Source: Pyropia yezoensis (taxonomy: Eukaryota; Rhodophyta; Bangiophyceae; Bangiales; Bangiaceae). Taken from it: a DNA stretch of 64,000 nucleotides. Location of the stretch: positions 18,620,354 to 18,684,353 of the forward strand of contig CM020620.1 in NCBI GenBank assembly GCA_009829735.1, in the 5' to 3' direction. Shown here one piece after another: positions 20,383 through 31,644 of this stretch (the first letter of the stretch is position 1; every line of letters starts with the position of its first letter). The notes beneath the pieces are model-generated. The model was not told the DNA's origin. It did not search any database and worked only from the letters and a program-made list of their open reading frames with translations. A program made the translations under genes and the position numbers.

Positions 20383-22932
20383 CTAGGGGTACCAGCTGCT
20401 GCTGCGCACCGGGGACCCCCCCCGGAGGCGGTGGACCCCCCCCCGCCAGCCACCGCTACCGGCCATCCCCGCCCACCGCACGGCGGGGGCGAGCCCGACG
20501 CGGACCACCCGCGCTACCACCGCTCGCCCGCCCGCCACCTCCACGCCCAGCAAGCCCGCGGCAGCGGCAACGAGGAGCCACCCAAACAGCAGCCCCGCGG
20601 GGTGCACCCCCTGCCGCCCACCCCCGGCAGCTACGCCGCCGCTGTCAGCGGCCCGGGCGGTTGAACTGGGCGTGTCGCCGCCGACGCCGCCGCCGTCGGG
20701 GGCGGCGCCGCTGACGCCCAGCGGCCGCGGCTCCGCCGCCGCCAGCGCAAGATGCACCAGCGCCGCAGCCGTAGGCGCCGCGGCGACGAGGTCGGGCCCC
20801 CGCAGCACCACATCTGGCACCGCTGGGTCGGCCGACAGCAGCAGCAGCGCCGGCGCGTCTGCGGATGCGCGGCCGCCGCGGCCGCCCTCCAGCGCGCGCC
20901 GCAGCGGAGGTGGCACGTCGGCGGCCGCAGATGGGTCAGCGACGCCCACGGGCAGCCGTACCACCGCGACCGTGTCGGTGGTGGCGGCCAGGATCGCCGC
21001 AGCGGCGCGGACGACCGCGTCACGGGCGGCACAGGAGTCGCTGCAACCGGCTGCCGGGACTAGCCATACCACGACCAGGCCGTCGGCATTGTCCACCCAC
21101 GGCCGCCAGCCCGCGGGGCCACCCAGCTCCAGCACCCCCGCCGACAGGTTGGCCGCCGCCGCTGTGAGGCGGGCAAGGGTGGCAGGGGCGGCCGAGGGGG
21201 GGGGCGTGCCCGCTTTCAGCGTCACGTACGCTGCCCCAGACGGCGCCACCGCCTCGCCGTGGGCCACCCCAGCCATCGGGTCCACGTCGAGCGCACCCGC
21301 CGCGCACGCGGCGGACCAGGCGGTAAGCGTGGCCGCCAGCGACGCCGCCGCCACCTCTTCGTTGGTCCCTGCCGCGTGCACCGCCGAGGCCCAAGCGGCC
21401 ACGCCAAACACGCACCGCTCCACCCGACGCGCGCCACGGCGGTAGACGGCCCAGTCCACCGGCCCGCGGTCGCCGCTGACCGGCGGCCCATCGTCGCTGC
21501 CGGCAAGCACGTGGGCGTCGAGGTCTGGGAAAGCCCCGCGCTGCACGTACGCCACCCGCCCGACAGTGCGGCCGCCAGGGGTCGCGTCAGCGGCCGCCGC
21601 ACTGCCCGGCGGCGGGTGCAGCGCGGAGGGCAGGGTGCTCAGCACCGCCGCCAACGGGGACGGCGGCAGCGCGTCTGGCCCAAATGCGAGGAGCAGCGGG
21701 GCGACAGCGCCGGTGAGCAACGGTAAGTTGCCCGAGTCGACGAGGAATGCATCCACCGGATGCACCGACGCGTCGTATGCCCACGCAACGACCGCAGCGA
21801 CTGCGTCGTCGGTCGGGGGAGGCGGTGAGCGGCCCGCGGCTGCGTCACCGTCGACAACGGCTGCCAGGGAGCCCGCCGCCACGGCCGCCGCGTCGCGGAC
21901 GCGGAGGCGGCGGACGAGGCTCATCTCGGTCGAGCCGTACGCGAGCGACCGCCGCCACAGCAACGCCACGTCGTCGGGTGACGCCAGGGGCAGCGGCGGC
22001 ACACCCACACCACTGTCAGCGACCGTGAACGTGGGGGCGGCCGCCACAGCAGCCACCACAGCGGGCTCGTCCCCCAGGTGGGGGGTCGACGCAAAGCGGG
22101 CGAGGGGCAAGTCCAGCGGCGGCATGCGCAGCACCGTAACGGCAGCCTCAAACGCCGCTGCCAGGGCCGGCGACGCGGTGGAGCGGTCCAGCAGGACAAG
22201 GAGCGGAGGCCCCTCGGCGAGCAGGCCCTCGAGGGTGTCCCCCGCTTGCGCGTCAGCGCGACTGCCCTTGCGCTTCTTTCCCTTCTTCCCCGTATCCGCA
22301 GGGGACCCCCCCGCAGCCCGGCCACCGCCGCTCCCCGGCAGCGCCACCACCGGCGACCGCCCCGACGTGCGGACGACCTTGTCCACCCACGCCGTCAAGT
22401 GCGGCACGTCGCGGACGCCTCGGAACTCATCCACCAGCACCCCCGCCGAAAACGCTTTGATCGTCGGATACCCCACCGTCACGTGCGCCTTGTTGAGCGC
22501 CGCATTCTCTGCCGCCGACGCGTCGACGGCGGCAAGGCGGACCGTTGGCTGGGTGCCGCCCAGCGTCACCGCCGCCTCCGCGTACGGCGCAGTCAGCGCC
22601 TGGCAGTGGCCACACCAGGGCACCTTGAACGCAACAATGGCCAGCGCGGGGGGAGGGGGGGCGACCGCGGCGGTAAAGTTGGCGGCCGTCAGGATGGCCA
22701 CCTCCCCGGCAGGGAGTACCAGGGCGGGCGAGGGGGCGCCGCCGCCGTCGGGCGGAGGGGGCGGGGGGGGCGCCTCATCTGCAACCGCTGCGCTCACCGT
22801 TGCCGCCGCGGCGGGGCGGACCGTCACCACCGCCGCGGCGGCCGCAGCCGTGGCGGCCGCGGCGAGCAGCAGCGCGGGCGCCCGCCGCCACCGCCGCCGA
22901 GGCGGCGGCGAGGGGGGGGCGCAAGACCCCAT
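20383..22932 (-). CDS. Protein-disulfide-isomerase-like thioredoxin-domain membrane protein
   Basis: This is an intronless ORF of 849 residues, ATG 22932 to stop 20383. It has an Arg-rich n-region and a long Ala/Leu hydrophobic core (about residues 14-45), consistent with an ER signal peptide. A thioredoxin domain follows: VAILTAANFTAAV, VAFKVPWCGHCQALTAPYAEAA with the WCGHC active site at residues 106-110, and VGYPTIKAFSAG with the cis-proline. The long middle region lacks a second clear CxxC; a possible redox-dead thioredoxin-like unit has PAAGCSDSCAARDA. A hydrophobic segment GLLFGWLLVAAAAGLLG at about residues 780-800 predicts a single C-terminal membrane span, and there is no KDEL-type signal. 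The likely role is oxidation or isomerisation of disulfides in the secretory pathway, anchored like the TMX/PDI-related membrane oxidoreductases. It is unusually long for the family. Confidence 0.85.
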   Translation of the reverse strand: MGSCAPPSPPPRRRWRRAPALLLAAAATAAAAAAVVTVRPAAAATVSAAVADEAPPPPPPPDGGGAPSPALVLPAGEVAILTAANFTAAVAPPPPALAIVAFKVPWCGHCQALTAPYAEAAVTLGGTQPTVRLAAVDASAAENAALNKAHVTVGYPTIKAFSAGVLVDEFRGVRDVPHLTAWVDKVVRTSGRSPVVALPGSGGGRAAGGSPADTGKKGKKRKGSRADAQAGDTLEGLLAEGPPLLVLLDRSTASPALAAAFEAAVTVLRMPPLDLPLARFASTPHLGDEPAVVAAVAAAPTFTVADSGVGVPPLPLASPDDVALLWRRSLAYGSTEMSLVRRLRVRDAAAVAAGSLAAVVDGDAAAGRSPPPPTDDAVAAVVAWAYDASVHPVDAFLVDSGNLPLLTGAVAPLLLAFGPDALPPSPLAAVLSTLPSALHPPPGSAAAADATPGGRTVGRVAYVQRGAFPDLDAHVLAGSDDGPPVSGDRGPVDWAVYRRGARRVERCVFGVAAWASAVHAAGTNEEVAAASLAATLTAWSAACAAGALDVDPMAGVAHGEAVAPSGAAYVTLKAGTPPPSAAPATLARLTAAAANLSAGVLELGGPAGWRPWVDNADGLVVVWLVPAAGCSDSCAARDAVVRAAAAILAATTDTVAVVRLPVGVADPSAAADVPPPLRRALEGGRGGRASADAPALLLLSADPAVPDVVLRGPDLVAAAPTAAALVHLALAAAEPRPLGVSGAAPDGGGVGGDTPSSTARAADSGGVAAGGGRQGVHPAGLLFGWLLVAAAAGLLGVEVAGGRAVVARVVRVGLAPAVRWAGMAGSGGWRGGVHRLRGGSPVRSSSWYP

Positions 22933-24175
22933 GTAAGGGCGGGCCCAGGGGCCCGTCCGGCCCTAGGATGGCTGGGGCCCACCAGCTATGAGTGGGCACC
23001 GCGACGGCGACGCGAACAGACGGCGGCGGCGGCGTCGGCGACGACAGGCGCGACAGGCAGCAGCGACGGGCAGCGGCAACAGCCAGAGGCGGCGGGCAGC
23101 GGAAAAAAGCAGCAGCGAAGGGCGGCAGGTGGGGGTTGGGTGCCACGGGGGCGGGACGGCAGCTGCAGGGGGGGGGTCGGTCTGTCGGAAGCAGGAGGGC
23201 CACTCCCGACGAAGAGAATGGGGCTGAAAGCGCACTCCTCATCGCCCGGTTCGCTGACGGTGGGACGAGTGCAGCAGGTATCGGTACGGTTCTGCCCATT
23301 TTCATACACGTACGCAGACACAGACAGATATTGATATTTCCTTGGACAACACACTTGTGCATCGTCTGTTTTGGACTCAAGTCCCTCCTGCACGCAGTGT
23401 TTTTTTATCCGTGATTGTGACGAGTTGGGGCGGGGGGAGAGGGGCTGCCCCTCTCCCCCATGATGGCGGAGGTGGAGAGGGCCGCCGTCCGCAGCCGCAG
23501 GGGCGGAGGTGGCCGACGCTATGTGGACCCCGAGCGGCTGGATGGGGGACAGGAAAATACGAGAGCCGAGGCCGCGCCACAATAACACACCCTGTCGCGG
23601 CTGCCTTGCAACAGGGGACCGCGGGCGCCGCCCGTGGCGGAGAATTTGGCGGGCGGCGATGGCGGCCCAGAGCCGGGAAGACAGGGGCGGGGGGGGGGTG
23701 CGGCAGCCAGCCTCTTTCGCCGTCGAGCTTGCCATTGGCTGTGGCACATGGGGAGGCGGCGACGGAGGTTGAGACGGTGGCGGCGGCTACCGCGGGGGCG
23801 ACGACGACGTGGCCATTTGGGGGGGGGTGATCCCACCTGTCAGCTTGATACCCAGCGCCCGAGGCCAGCCTCGCCGCCGCTACCACAGGGGCTCCTGGCC
23901 TCGCCCGGTGTGGCCGCCGTCGGTGCGACCATGGCCGACCAACAGGACGACTGCGGCGGCAGCTGGCGAGCTGTGCCCCCGCCCCCCCCTCGTTCCTAAA
24001 AGGCAACACGCATGGGCGCAGAAGAGACATCCACACAAGGCCAGAAGAGCTAACCCCCACGGCCCCTCTCCCCCGCCACCGAGGCCAGGACGCGGCCATC
24101 CCCCCACTCTCACTTGCCCCCCTCTCCCCGTCCTCGCTCCGCCCAACCCCAGACGTGTGGGGCCGCCGCCCACCG
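22933..24175. other. Intergenic region, no gene recognised
   Basis: 1.2 kb upstream of the PDI-like gene and downstream of TBCA. The AT-richer patch at about 23,270-23,400 breaks the GC-rich pattern. ORFs here are low-complexity shadows. Confidence 0.45.
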
Positions 24176-24631
24176 CTACGGCATGCCCGTCCGCACTGCG
24201 GCCACCGTCTCGTGGCGAGCGTGCACCTCTCCCAGCAGCTGCCGCGCGGCAACCTCGAGGGCGGCCACGTCTGGCCCTCCCCCCGCCCCCCCCCCGTTGG
24301 CCACCCCCGCAGCGGCGACGGCGGGGGCGTCGGCGGCGGGCGGGTCGCCGCCCCCCTCGGGCTCCCACCCCACCATGCAGGCCAGCTCCTCCATCGCGGC
24401 GGCCAGCCGGCCGGCGGTGTGGGGCACCATCGCGCGCGTCTCGGCGGCCACGGCGGCGTGCTGGCGGAGGACCGCCGCCGCCTCGGCGCCGTCAGCGGCG
24501 GTGGGGGCGGCGGAGCGGGCGGCAGCCAGGGACACCTCGTTGGCCGCCAGCTCCGTCACGTACGAGTCGAGCTCCCGCGCCAGCCGACGGACGGTCGCGG
24601 TCTTGATGGTGAGCGCCCGGGCGGCGTCCAT
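24176..24631 (-). CDS. TBCA: Tubulin-binding cofactor A
   Basis: ATG 24631 to stop 24176 gives 151 residues. The start was chosen because it is the first ATG and the family motif follows at once: ALTIKTATVRRLARELDSY, matching the LKIKTGVVKRLxKE opening of TBCA. The rest is a three-helix coiled coil, with VLRQHAAVAAETRAMVPHTAGRL corresponding to the VLxESxMMIPDCxxRL helix, then LAAAMEELACMV. TBCA binds beta-tubulin released from prefoldin/CCT in the tubulin-folding pathway in the cytosol. The family usually stops near residue 110; here a Gly/Ala-rich linker and an extra predicted helix (VAALEVAARQLLGEVHARHE) extend it by about 50 residues. It is divergent from the SNF2 gene, 550 bp apart. Confidence 0.87.
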   Translation of the reverse strand: MDAARALTIKTATVRRLARELDSYVTELAANEVSLAAARSAAPTAADGAEAAAVLRQHAAVAAETRAMVPHTAGRLAAAMEELACMVGWEPEGGGDPPAADAPAVAAAGVANGGGAGGGPDVAALEVAARQLLGEVHARHETVAAVRTGMP

Positions 24632-25181
24632 CGGGAGGGGCGGGGCCAAAGGGGGGGGGGGGGGGGAGGCGGTGAAGGGAAAGCGCGACAGCCAAGGTCC
24701 AGAGACGGGGACAAGACGCCAATGGAAGAAGAGGCTGACGCAGACCGAAGGAACAGATCAGGGGTGGGATGGGGGAGCGAGGGAGGGGGCATGAGGGGGA
24801 GCACGACGAGCGTGGCAGCCGAAGTCCACCGATGGGTGTGACGCCACGCGACGTGGCGGCCCCACGATTGGATGACCAAGCAAGCTGCAAACTATTGTGG
24901 CCTCGGGGAGCCGTTTCGGAGTGAAGTGCATCGGCGAGTACCGGAAAGGGCCACCATGAAAAAGAACAACTGTCGCAACATTCCAAGTACGTACAAGTCT
25001 CACGTCAGAAGTGGTCATTTAACGGCAAGGCAACGGCAGAGATCCCGTTTGCGCGGGGACACATCACAGCATCGAGAGTGGCGCGCAGCCGGCCCGCGTC
25101 CTGACCGCGCCGCGGCAGCGGCCGCTCGACGCGGCCAAGCCGTTTGGGTGGGGGGGGGGGGGGGGGGGGGCGGAGGCCGTC
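24632..25181. other. Divergent promoter region of TBCA and the SNF2 gene
   Basis: 550 bp without a gene. The part 24,860-25,060 is AT-richer than its surroundings. A 21-base G-run (25150-25170) lies just upstream of the SNF2 start codon, presumably in its 5' UTR. Confidence 0.45.
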
Positions 25182-28100
25182 ATGGCCGCCCCACCAGCGG
25201 CGGCGGGCGGGCGGGCGGCTCTGGAGCGCCGTCTGCACGCGGCGCTGACACATCTCGCTACCCGTGCCGGCGACGCCCCCGCCTGTGCCTTCCTCCGCGA
25301 CTGCCTTGACGTCTATGAGCAGCGGTACGCGGCGGGCGCGGCGGCGGGCGCCGCCGCGCCGCCCGCACCGCCCGCCCCCGTCCCTGTCTATGACATTGAC
25401 GATGGGGCAGAGGTCGTTGGGGGTGGTGCAGGGCACACCGCCCCGTCGGCGGCCGCGGTGGTACCGCTACCGCCCCCCCCACCCCCACCGCCACCGCCGC
25501 CGCCACCACCGTCGCCTCCGTCGTCGTCACCGCCGCTGCCGCCGCCTCTGCCTACCGACGCCGCCGTCGCCGCCATTGACGCCGCCGCCGCCATGACGGA
25601 CAGCAGTGACGATGAGGTGACGGTGGTGGGGGTGACCCGCGTGCCGCGGCGCCCTGACGGCGCGCCCGCTGCTACTACTGCCGGAAGGGGTACCGCGAGA
25701 ATACGTAGCGCCCGCCGTGGCGGCGATAGTGGCGGTGGTGGCGGCGGTGGCGGCGGCGGCGGCGGTAGCGGTGGTGGTGGTGGTGGTGGTGGTGGTGGTG
25801 GTGGTGGTGGTGGTGGTGGCGGCGGCGGCGACAATAGCAGCGACGGCAGTGACGGCGGCACTGACGACGGGGATGGGCGGCGGCCGGTGGTCCCCCTGGA
25901 TGCGACGTTTCGTCTGCGTGAAAAAACTGCCGCCGCGATTGTGGCGGACCGCGTCGACGCGGCGGCAGCGCGGCGGGCAGCGGGCCGCCGCAGCGGGCGG
26001 CGGCCGCCGCCGTTTCCGTCGGCCGACGCAACCGGCCGGTACGTGGTCATGAACGACGACGCGCTCGACGGGGAGGCGCCGGCGCTGCTGCCCGCGCCCC
26101 TCGCCGCGGCGCTCAGCCCCCACCAGGTGGTGGGCGTGCGGTGGCTGTGGCACGCGCTCGTCGACGATGGGCGGGCGGGCGCGATCCTGGCAGACGGGAT
26201 GGGGCTGGGCAAGACCCTCCAGGCGCTCGCGTTTGCGACCGCCGTGCTGCTGCGCGACGCGCGGCGGGCGCCAGCTCCCGTGGAGGGGGGGGGAGGGGCG
26301 GGGGGGGGAGTTGCACCGGCCGTCGCCGTCGCTGCGCCGGCTGGGGGGGGCGCGCACCCGCCTGGCACAGCAGATACTGCGGCGGCGGCCGCCGCCGCCG
26401 CCGCGGCGGTGGGGGGGGAGGCACGGCCGCCGCGGTCCCGCATCCTCATTGTGGCCCCGCTATCGGTCGTTGCGACGTGGATGTCCGAGGCGCGCCGGTG
26501 GGCGGTCGCGCACCTACCCGTTGGCACCTTCAAGTCTGTGACCAGCAGCGGCAGCGGAGCCCAGGCGGCGGTCCTCCCCGCAGCGGGCGGTAGTGGTGGT
26601 GGCGGCGGCGGTGGCTCGGCTGCCACCGCGGCCGCGGCCGCGGCTGTGGCGGCTGCCGCCGCGGGTGCTCCCGTGGAAGCCGAAGATGAGGAGCGGCTGG
26701 CTGACCGCATCCTGGCGTGGCACGCGGCGGGAGGCGTGCTCGTCATGAACTACGAGGCGGTTACAAAGTTTGTTCGCCGCGCCCCGGCCGGCCGCCGCCG
26801 CGCGCTGCGGCGGGCGCTGCTCTCCCCCGGCCCCGACATTGTGGCGCTCGACGAGGCGCACCGAATACGCAACTTTGGGGCGGCCGTCACCCGCCTCGTG
26901 CACCGCATTGCCACGCCGCGGCGGCTGGCCCTGACCGGCTACCCGCTGCAGAACCGGCTGTCCGAGTACTTTGCAATGGTGTCGTGGGCGGTACCGGGGC
27001 TGCTCGGCTCTGCCGAACAGTTTGAGCGTCTCTACGAGGAGGTCATCGTGGCGGGCTCCCGCCGGGTCGCCGCCGCCACCGCGGCGTTTGACGGCCGCGG
27101 GGTGGTTGGTGGCACCGGCGGTGCCGTGTCGGTGGCCGACTCAAAGGCCCGTCGTCGGGCATGGTGCCTCCACCGCAAGCTCCAGCCCGTCGTCCTCCGG
27201 CGGCCGACGTCGGTGCTCGCCCCCATTTTGCCACCCAAGACGGACATCACCCTCCGGCTGGCGCTGTCCCCCGCCCAGCGCGCCTTTTACGGCGCCATGG
27301 TGGGCGTGTTTCGGCAGCTGGCCGAGAGCGGCCCGGGCTTTTTGCCCCTCTTTGCCGTTTACCTGCTCCAGCTGCTGGCCGCTCACCCAGCGGCGCTGCT
27401 CTGCTACGTGCGTGGGCGCGGGCGGGGGCTCCCTGCCGTCGCTGATGGTGCTGCTACGGCGGCTGCGGCCGCTGCCGAGGGGGGCGGGGGGGCGACGGAT
27501 TCCGCTGCGGTCTCGTTTCCGGGGTTTGAGGAGGGCGCCTCCGAGGCGAGCGGCGTGGCCGTCGCGGCCGTCCTCGATGCCCTCACCCCCGTCGTCAATG
27601 CGCTGGTGGGTGGCGGCGGCGGCGGCGGCGCGCCCGGTGGTGCGCCAGTGCTCCCCGCTGGTACCATTGCGGCTGTGAGCAGCGGCTGCAAGTTTGACGC
27701 CGTCTGCGAGCTGGTGGACCTGTGTGCCCGCACCGGCGAACGGATGCTCGTATTTACTCGCTCCCTCGTTGTCCTGCACACGCTGCACCATGTGCTGGCC
27801 GCACGCTACGGGCCGGCTGCGGTGCTGCGGTTTGACGGCACCACCCCCGCGGCGGAGCGGTACCGCATTATCGAGCGGTTTAATCGGGTCGACGGGGGCG
27901 GGGGGGGGGCGCCTGCCCGTGCGGAGACCGGGGGGGGGGCATCGGGGGAGGTCGCCGGTGGCGACGGCGGTGGGGGCGGCGGCAGCCCCGCTGCCGGCGC
28001 GGTGCCCCACGGCTTCCCCTTTTGCATGTCGCCCGATCAGCAGCCGGCGTCCCCGCCCCCCGCGGCGGCTGGCGCTGGTGCAGTCGGCTCGCGGCCGCCG

Positions 28101-29319
28101 ACGCTCTTTGAGCTTTTTCTCGACCCGAGTGCCGGGGCGGCGCAGCAGCCGCCTCCCCCCCCCCCCCCCCCCTCAGCCCCCCCACCCCGGCGGCCATGGC
28201 GGCTACAACCCCCCGGGTGCTGCTGCTGTCGACGGGCACGGGCGCCGAGGGCCTGACGCTCACCGCCGCCTCCCGTGTCGTCCTCCTGGACGTGTCGTGG
28301 AACCCGTCGGCCGACGCGCAGGCCGCCGCGCGCGTCTACCGGTACGGCCAGACCCGGCGGGTGCACATTTACCGGTTTGTGGCCGACGACACGGTGGACG
28401 CGCTGCTCGCCGTGCAGGCGGCGCGCAAGAGCCGCCTCGCCCGCTGGGTCATTGACGACGACCACGCGGCACCGGCGCTTGGCGCGTCAGCGTCGCTGGG
28501 GCGGGCGGCCATTGTGGGCGCCTGGACGGCCGCCGCCGCCCGGCACGCCGCAGACGCGGCCACGGACCTGGACGATGTCCGCGACGGCCTCCCCGACGAC
28601 GAGCCGGGGGCGGTGGCGGACCCAGACGGCCTCCTCCCCACCGACGCGTACCTGCGCGTGCTGGCTCGCCGCGTGGCGGGGGGAGGGGACCGGCCGGCGT
28701 CGCTGCCGCCGGGCACCCGCCCGCCGGCGGCGCTGCTCGCCGCCGTGGCCGCGTCGCCGCCAGAGGTGCCCCCGCCCGCCGACGCGGACTTTTTTGGGGG
28801 CCCGGGGGGGGGGCGGGCCGGCGGCGGCGGTGGCCTTCCCGACCGCCACGCGGAGCGGGCGGCGGCCGACGCGGAGCTGGCCGCCGACGCGGCGGTGCTG
28901 GCGACGGCCCTCCGGCTGGGCACCACTGGCCGCCCACCGCGGTCTGCGGCGGCGGCGGCGGCGGTGGCCGACGGTGGCGGCGGCGGTGGGGACGCCGCCA
29001 CCGCCACGACCCGTCGCCTGCCCGTTGCTCCGGGCACGGCAACAGCACTGGCGGCGGCGGCGTCGTCGTTGGCAGAGGGTGCGGCGGCTGGTGCGACTGC
29101 CGACGGTGGCGGCGGCAGTGGCTCGCCGGTTGCGGGGGGACCCGCCGCCGCTGCTCGCGACCGCTTTGACAACGGCGGTGGCCCCTTTTTTGGCGCCGAC
29201 GCGGGGTCGCCCGGCCCCCCCGCGGCGGCTGCCTCCGCCGCGACGGCAGCTGCCGCAGGAGCGCCGGTAGCCGATGGCGGCCCCGCGGGCGCCGCCACCG
29301 CCGGCGGCGACCCCACCGC

Positions 29320-29390
<71 letters not shown>

Positions 29391-30949
29391 CGGGCGGGCG
29401 CCGCGCCCCCCCCCAGCAACCGACGGTGCGGGGCCTCGTGTCGGCGACCGGCTCCGTGTCGGGGCGGTCGCTGGCGGCGGCGCTGGAGCTCCGCCGCTCC
29501 CTCGCCCGCCACCCGCCGCCGCCGGCGGTGGCGGCCGCCGGTACGGGTGCGGCAAAGGCGGGCGGCACCAAGCGCCCGCGCGTCGACGGGCCTGGCGGGG
29601 GGGGCGCGTCCGCGGGGGCGGTGGCGGCAGCGGCCGCGGCGGGGGGGATGGGAAAGGGAAAGCGCTCCGCAACGGGCGCAGACGCCCCTCGGGGGGCGCC
29701 CACCGCCGCCGCCGCCGCCGCTGCCGCCGCCGCCCCCTCAGCGCCGCCCGGCGTGGGGCGCGCCGCGCCTGTTGGGGGGTGGGGCCGGGGCACGCCAGCT
29801 GGCATCGGGCGGGAGGGGACCCCGCAGGGGGTGGGGCGCGGCGCGCCGGCCGGGCTGCCGCGGAGTGTTCCACCCGGGGTGGGGCGCCGCGCGCCACTCG
29901 GGGTGGGGCGCGGCGCGTCACCGGGGGTGGGGCGCGGCGCGCCACCCGGGGTGGGGCGCGGCACGCCACCTGGGGTGGGGCGCGGCGCGCCACCGGGGGT
30001 GGGGCGCGGCACGCCACCGGGGGTGGGGCGCGGCACGCCACCGGGGGTGGGGCGCGGCGCGGCGCCCGGGGTGGGGCGAGGCGCGGCGCCCGGGGTGGGG
30101 CAGGGCGCCTTGCCCGGGGTGGGGCGGGCCGCGCGCCCGCTGGGGGCTGGGCGGGGTGCGCCGCCTGGGGTGGGGCGCGTCGCGCCACCCGGGGTGGGGC
30201 GCGGTGCGCCGCCTGGGGTGGGGCGCGTCGCGCTACCTGGGGTGGGGCGCGGCGCGCCGCCCGGGGCGGGCCAGGGCGCCTTGCCCGGGGCGGGGCGGGC
30301 CGCGCGCCCGCTGGGGGCTGGGCGGGGTGCCCCCGCGTACGGGCGTGGCGGCCCGCCGCGCCCGCCGTGCGCCTTGCCGCCGCCGGCACCGCGGCCGTCG
30401 CCGTCGCCGTCGCCGTCGCCGCCGCCGCCGCCGTCGCCGCCGCCGCCGCCGTCGCCGCCGCCGCCGCCGTCGCCGCCGTCGCTGTCGTCGCCGTCCCCCC
30501 CGCCCAGCACCGTCCGTGGCCGCGGCGGCGGCGGCGGGAGCGTCACCAGCTCCGCCGCCGCTGCCGCCGCCGGCAACGCGTCGTGGTCGGCCTTCCTCGC
30601 CGCCTTTGACGCCGCCCCGCCGTCCCCTTACCTCGAGCTCCGCGCCGCGACGCTGGCCGCCCAGGCCGCCGCCGCCCGTCGCCCGCGGCCGCCGCCGCTG
30701 CCGCCGCCGCCGCCACCGCCGCCGCCGCTGGGACAGCAGCCACCTCACCCGCCGCCGCGGCCGCCGCCGCCGCTGTCGCCGCCGCCGCCGCCCCCACCGC
30801 TGCGGCAGCCGCCCCCAGGCAGGTGGCCGCCGCCGCCGCCGCAGCAGCAGCAACAGCCGCCGCCGGCTCTGTCGCTGCCGCCGCTGCCACCTGCCGCACC
30901 AGCGGCCGCGGCACCGCCGGTGGGGTGGCCCGCCCCGCGGTGGGCGTGA
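25182..30949 (+). CDS. SNF2-family chromatin-remodelling ATPase, ATRX/ARIP4-like (frame change near a C-run)
   Basis: ATG 25182 opens a frame running to about 28,170, and a second frame carries on to TGA 30947-30949. The ATPase core has [16 protein letters not shown], Walker [12 protein letters not shown] (about residue 335), [10 protein letters not shown], the DEAH box DEAHRIRN, and [23 protein letters not shown]. The helicase C-terminal lobe continues in the second frame with [41 protein letters not shown] and [13 protein letters not shown]. The LTGYPLQN...EYFAMVSW block and YRYGQT ending point to the ATRX/ARIP4 branch of the RAD54-like group, which remodels nucleosomes or displaces proteins from DNA. 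The switch is at an 18-base C-run (28155-28172) that ends in TCAG, so a splice acceptor is an alternative to a run-length error. A Gly/Ala-rich N-terminus and a long repetitive C-terminal tail (29,300-30,949) flank the core. Confidence 0.9.
29754..30350 (+). repeat. 24-bp coding minisatellite in the SNF2 tail
   Basis: About two dozen imperfect copies of a 24-bp unit encode the 8-residue repeat PPGVGRGA (variants [24 protein letters not shown]). The array keeps the reading frame, so it acts as a disordered Gly/Arg/Pro tail in the protein. It is followed by (CCG/TCG)n encoding a Pro/Ser stretch. Confidence 0.85.
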
Positions 30950-31644
30950 CCCCCCGCCGAAACAGGGAGTGGAGGGTGGGAGGGGGGGGGGGCTGGGGGG
31001 GGCGAAGGGAGGATCCCACACGGGGGTGCCCCCCTCCCGCTGCCTGGGCCCCTCTGATTCGGCTCTGGGGCGTGGGGGGCGGTGGCGCGTTGGGCGGGTG
31101 GGCGGGGGTGGCGCGTTGGGCGGGTGGGCGGGGGTGGCGCCGCGGCGGCAGCGCGGGCGCGCCTCCCGCACGGGGGGTGCTCGTGGGTACACCCCCACCG
31201 GCGGGGGGGTGGGCGGGCGGGCGTGCGTGGGCGGGACCGCCGCGCCACGCGCGGCACCGTCTGCTGCACGACGGGCGGCGGGCGGCCGGGCGGGCGGCCG
31301 GGGCGGGCGGCCATCCCCCCCGCGGCGCGGCCGTCGACGGCCCCCATTCCCCCCCCCCCCCAGGGCGGTCGTTGGCGGCGCAGCCGCGGCGCGCGTCCCG
31401 GGCGGGCACGGGATCGAGTACGCACGAGTTGTTTTTTTGTTGCTTGTATGTTCAAGAGGCACTACATGCCCCCCCCCCCCCCCCGCCACCCGACCCCCCC
31501 CCACCCCTGCTGCCGCCGCTGGTACGCGGCCCCGCCGGGGGGGGTGGCGTCGCGCACGCGGGGGGCGGCGGTCAGCCGTGTCGTCAGTCATAGTTATTCC
31601 CCTCCCCCTCGACTGCTCCCTCCCCCCCTCGCCCGCCCGGTTGC
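30950..31644. other. Spacer between convergent SNF2 and GH113 genes
   Basis: Low-complexity sequence with two direct copies of a GGGCGGGTGGGCGGGGGTGG-type block around 31,090-31,140, and C-runs near 31,470-31,500 and 31,660-31,685. No gene is seen. Confidence 0.5.

Noticed and set aside
25720..25850. Poly-Gly or poly-His/poly-Thr ORFs on either strand
   Set aside because: A GGC/GGT repeat inside the SNF2 N-terminus gives open frames on both strands; only the plus frame is linked to the helicase.
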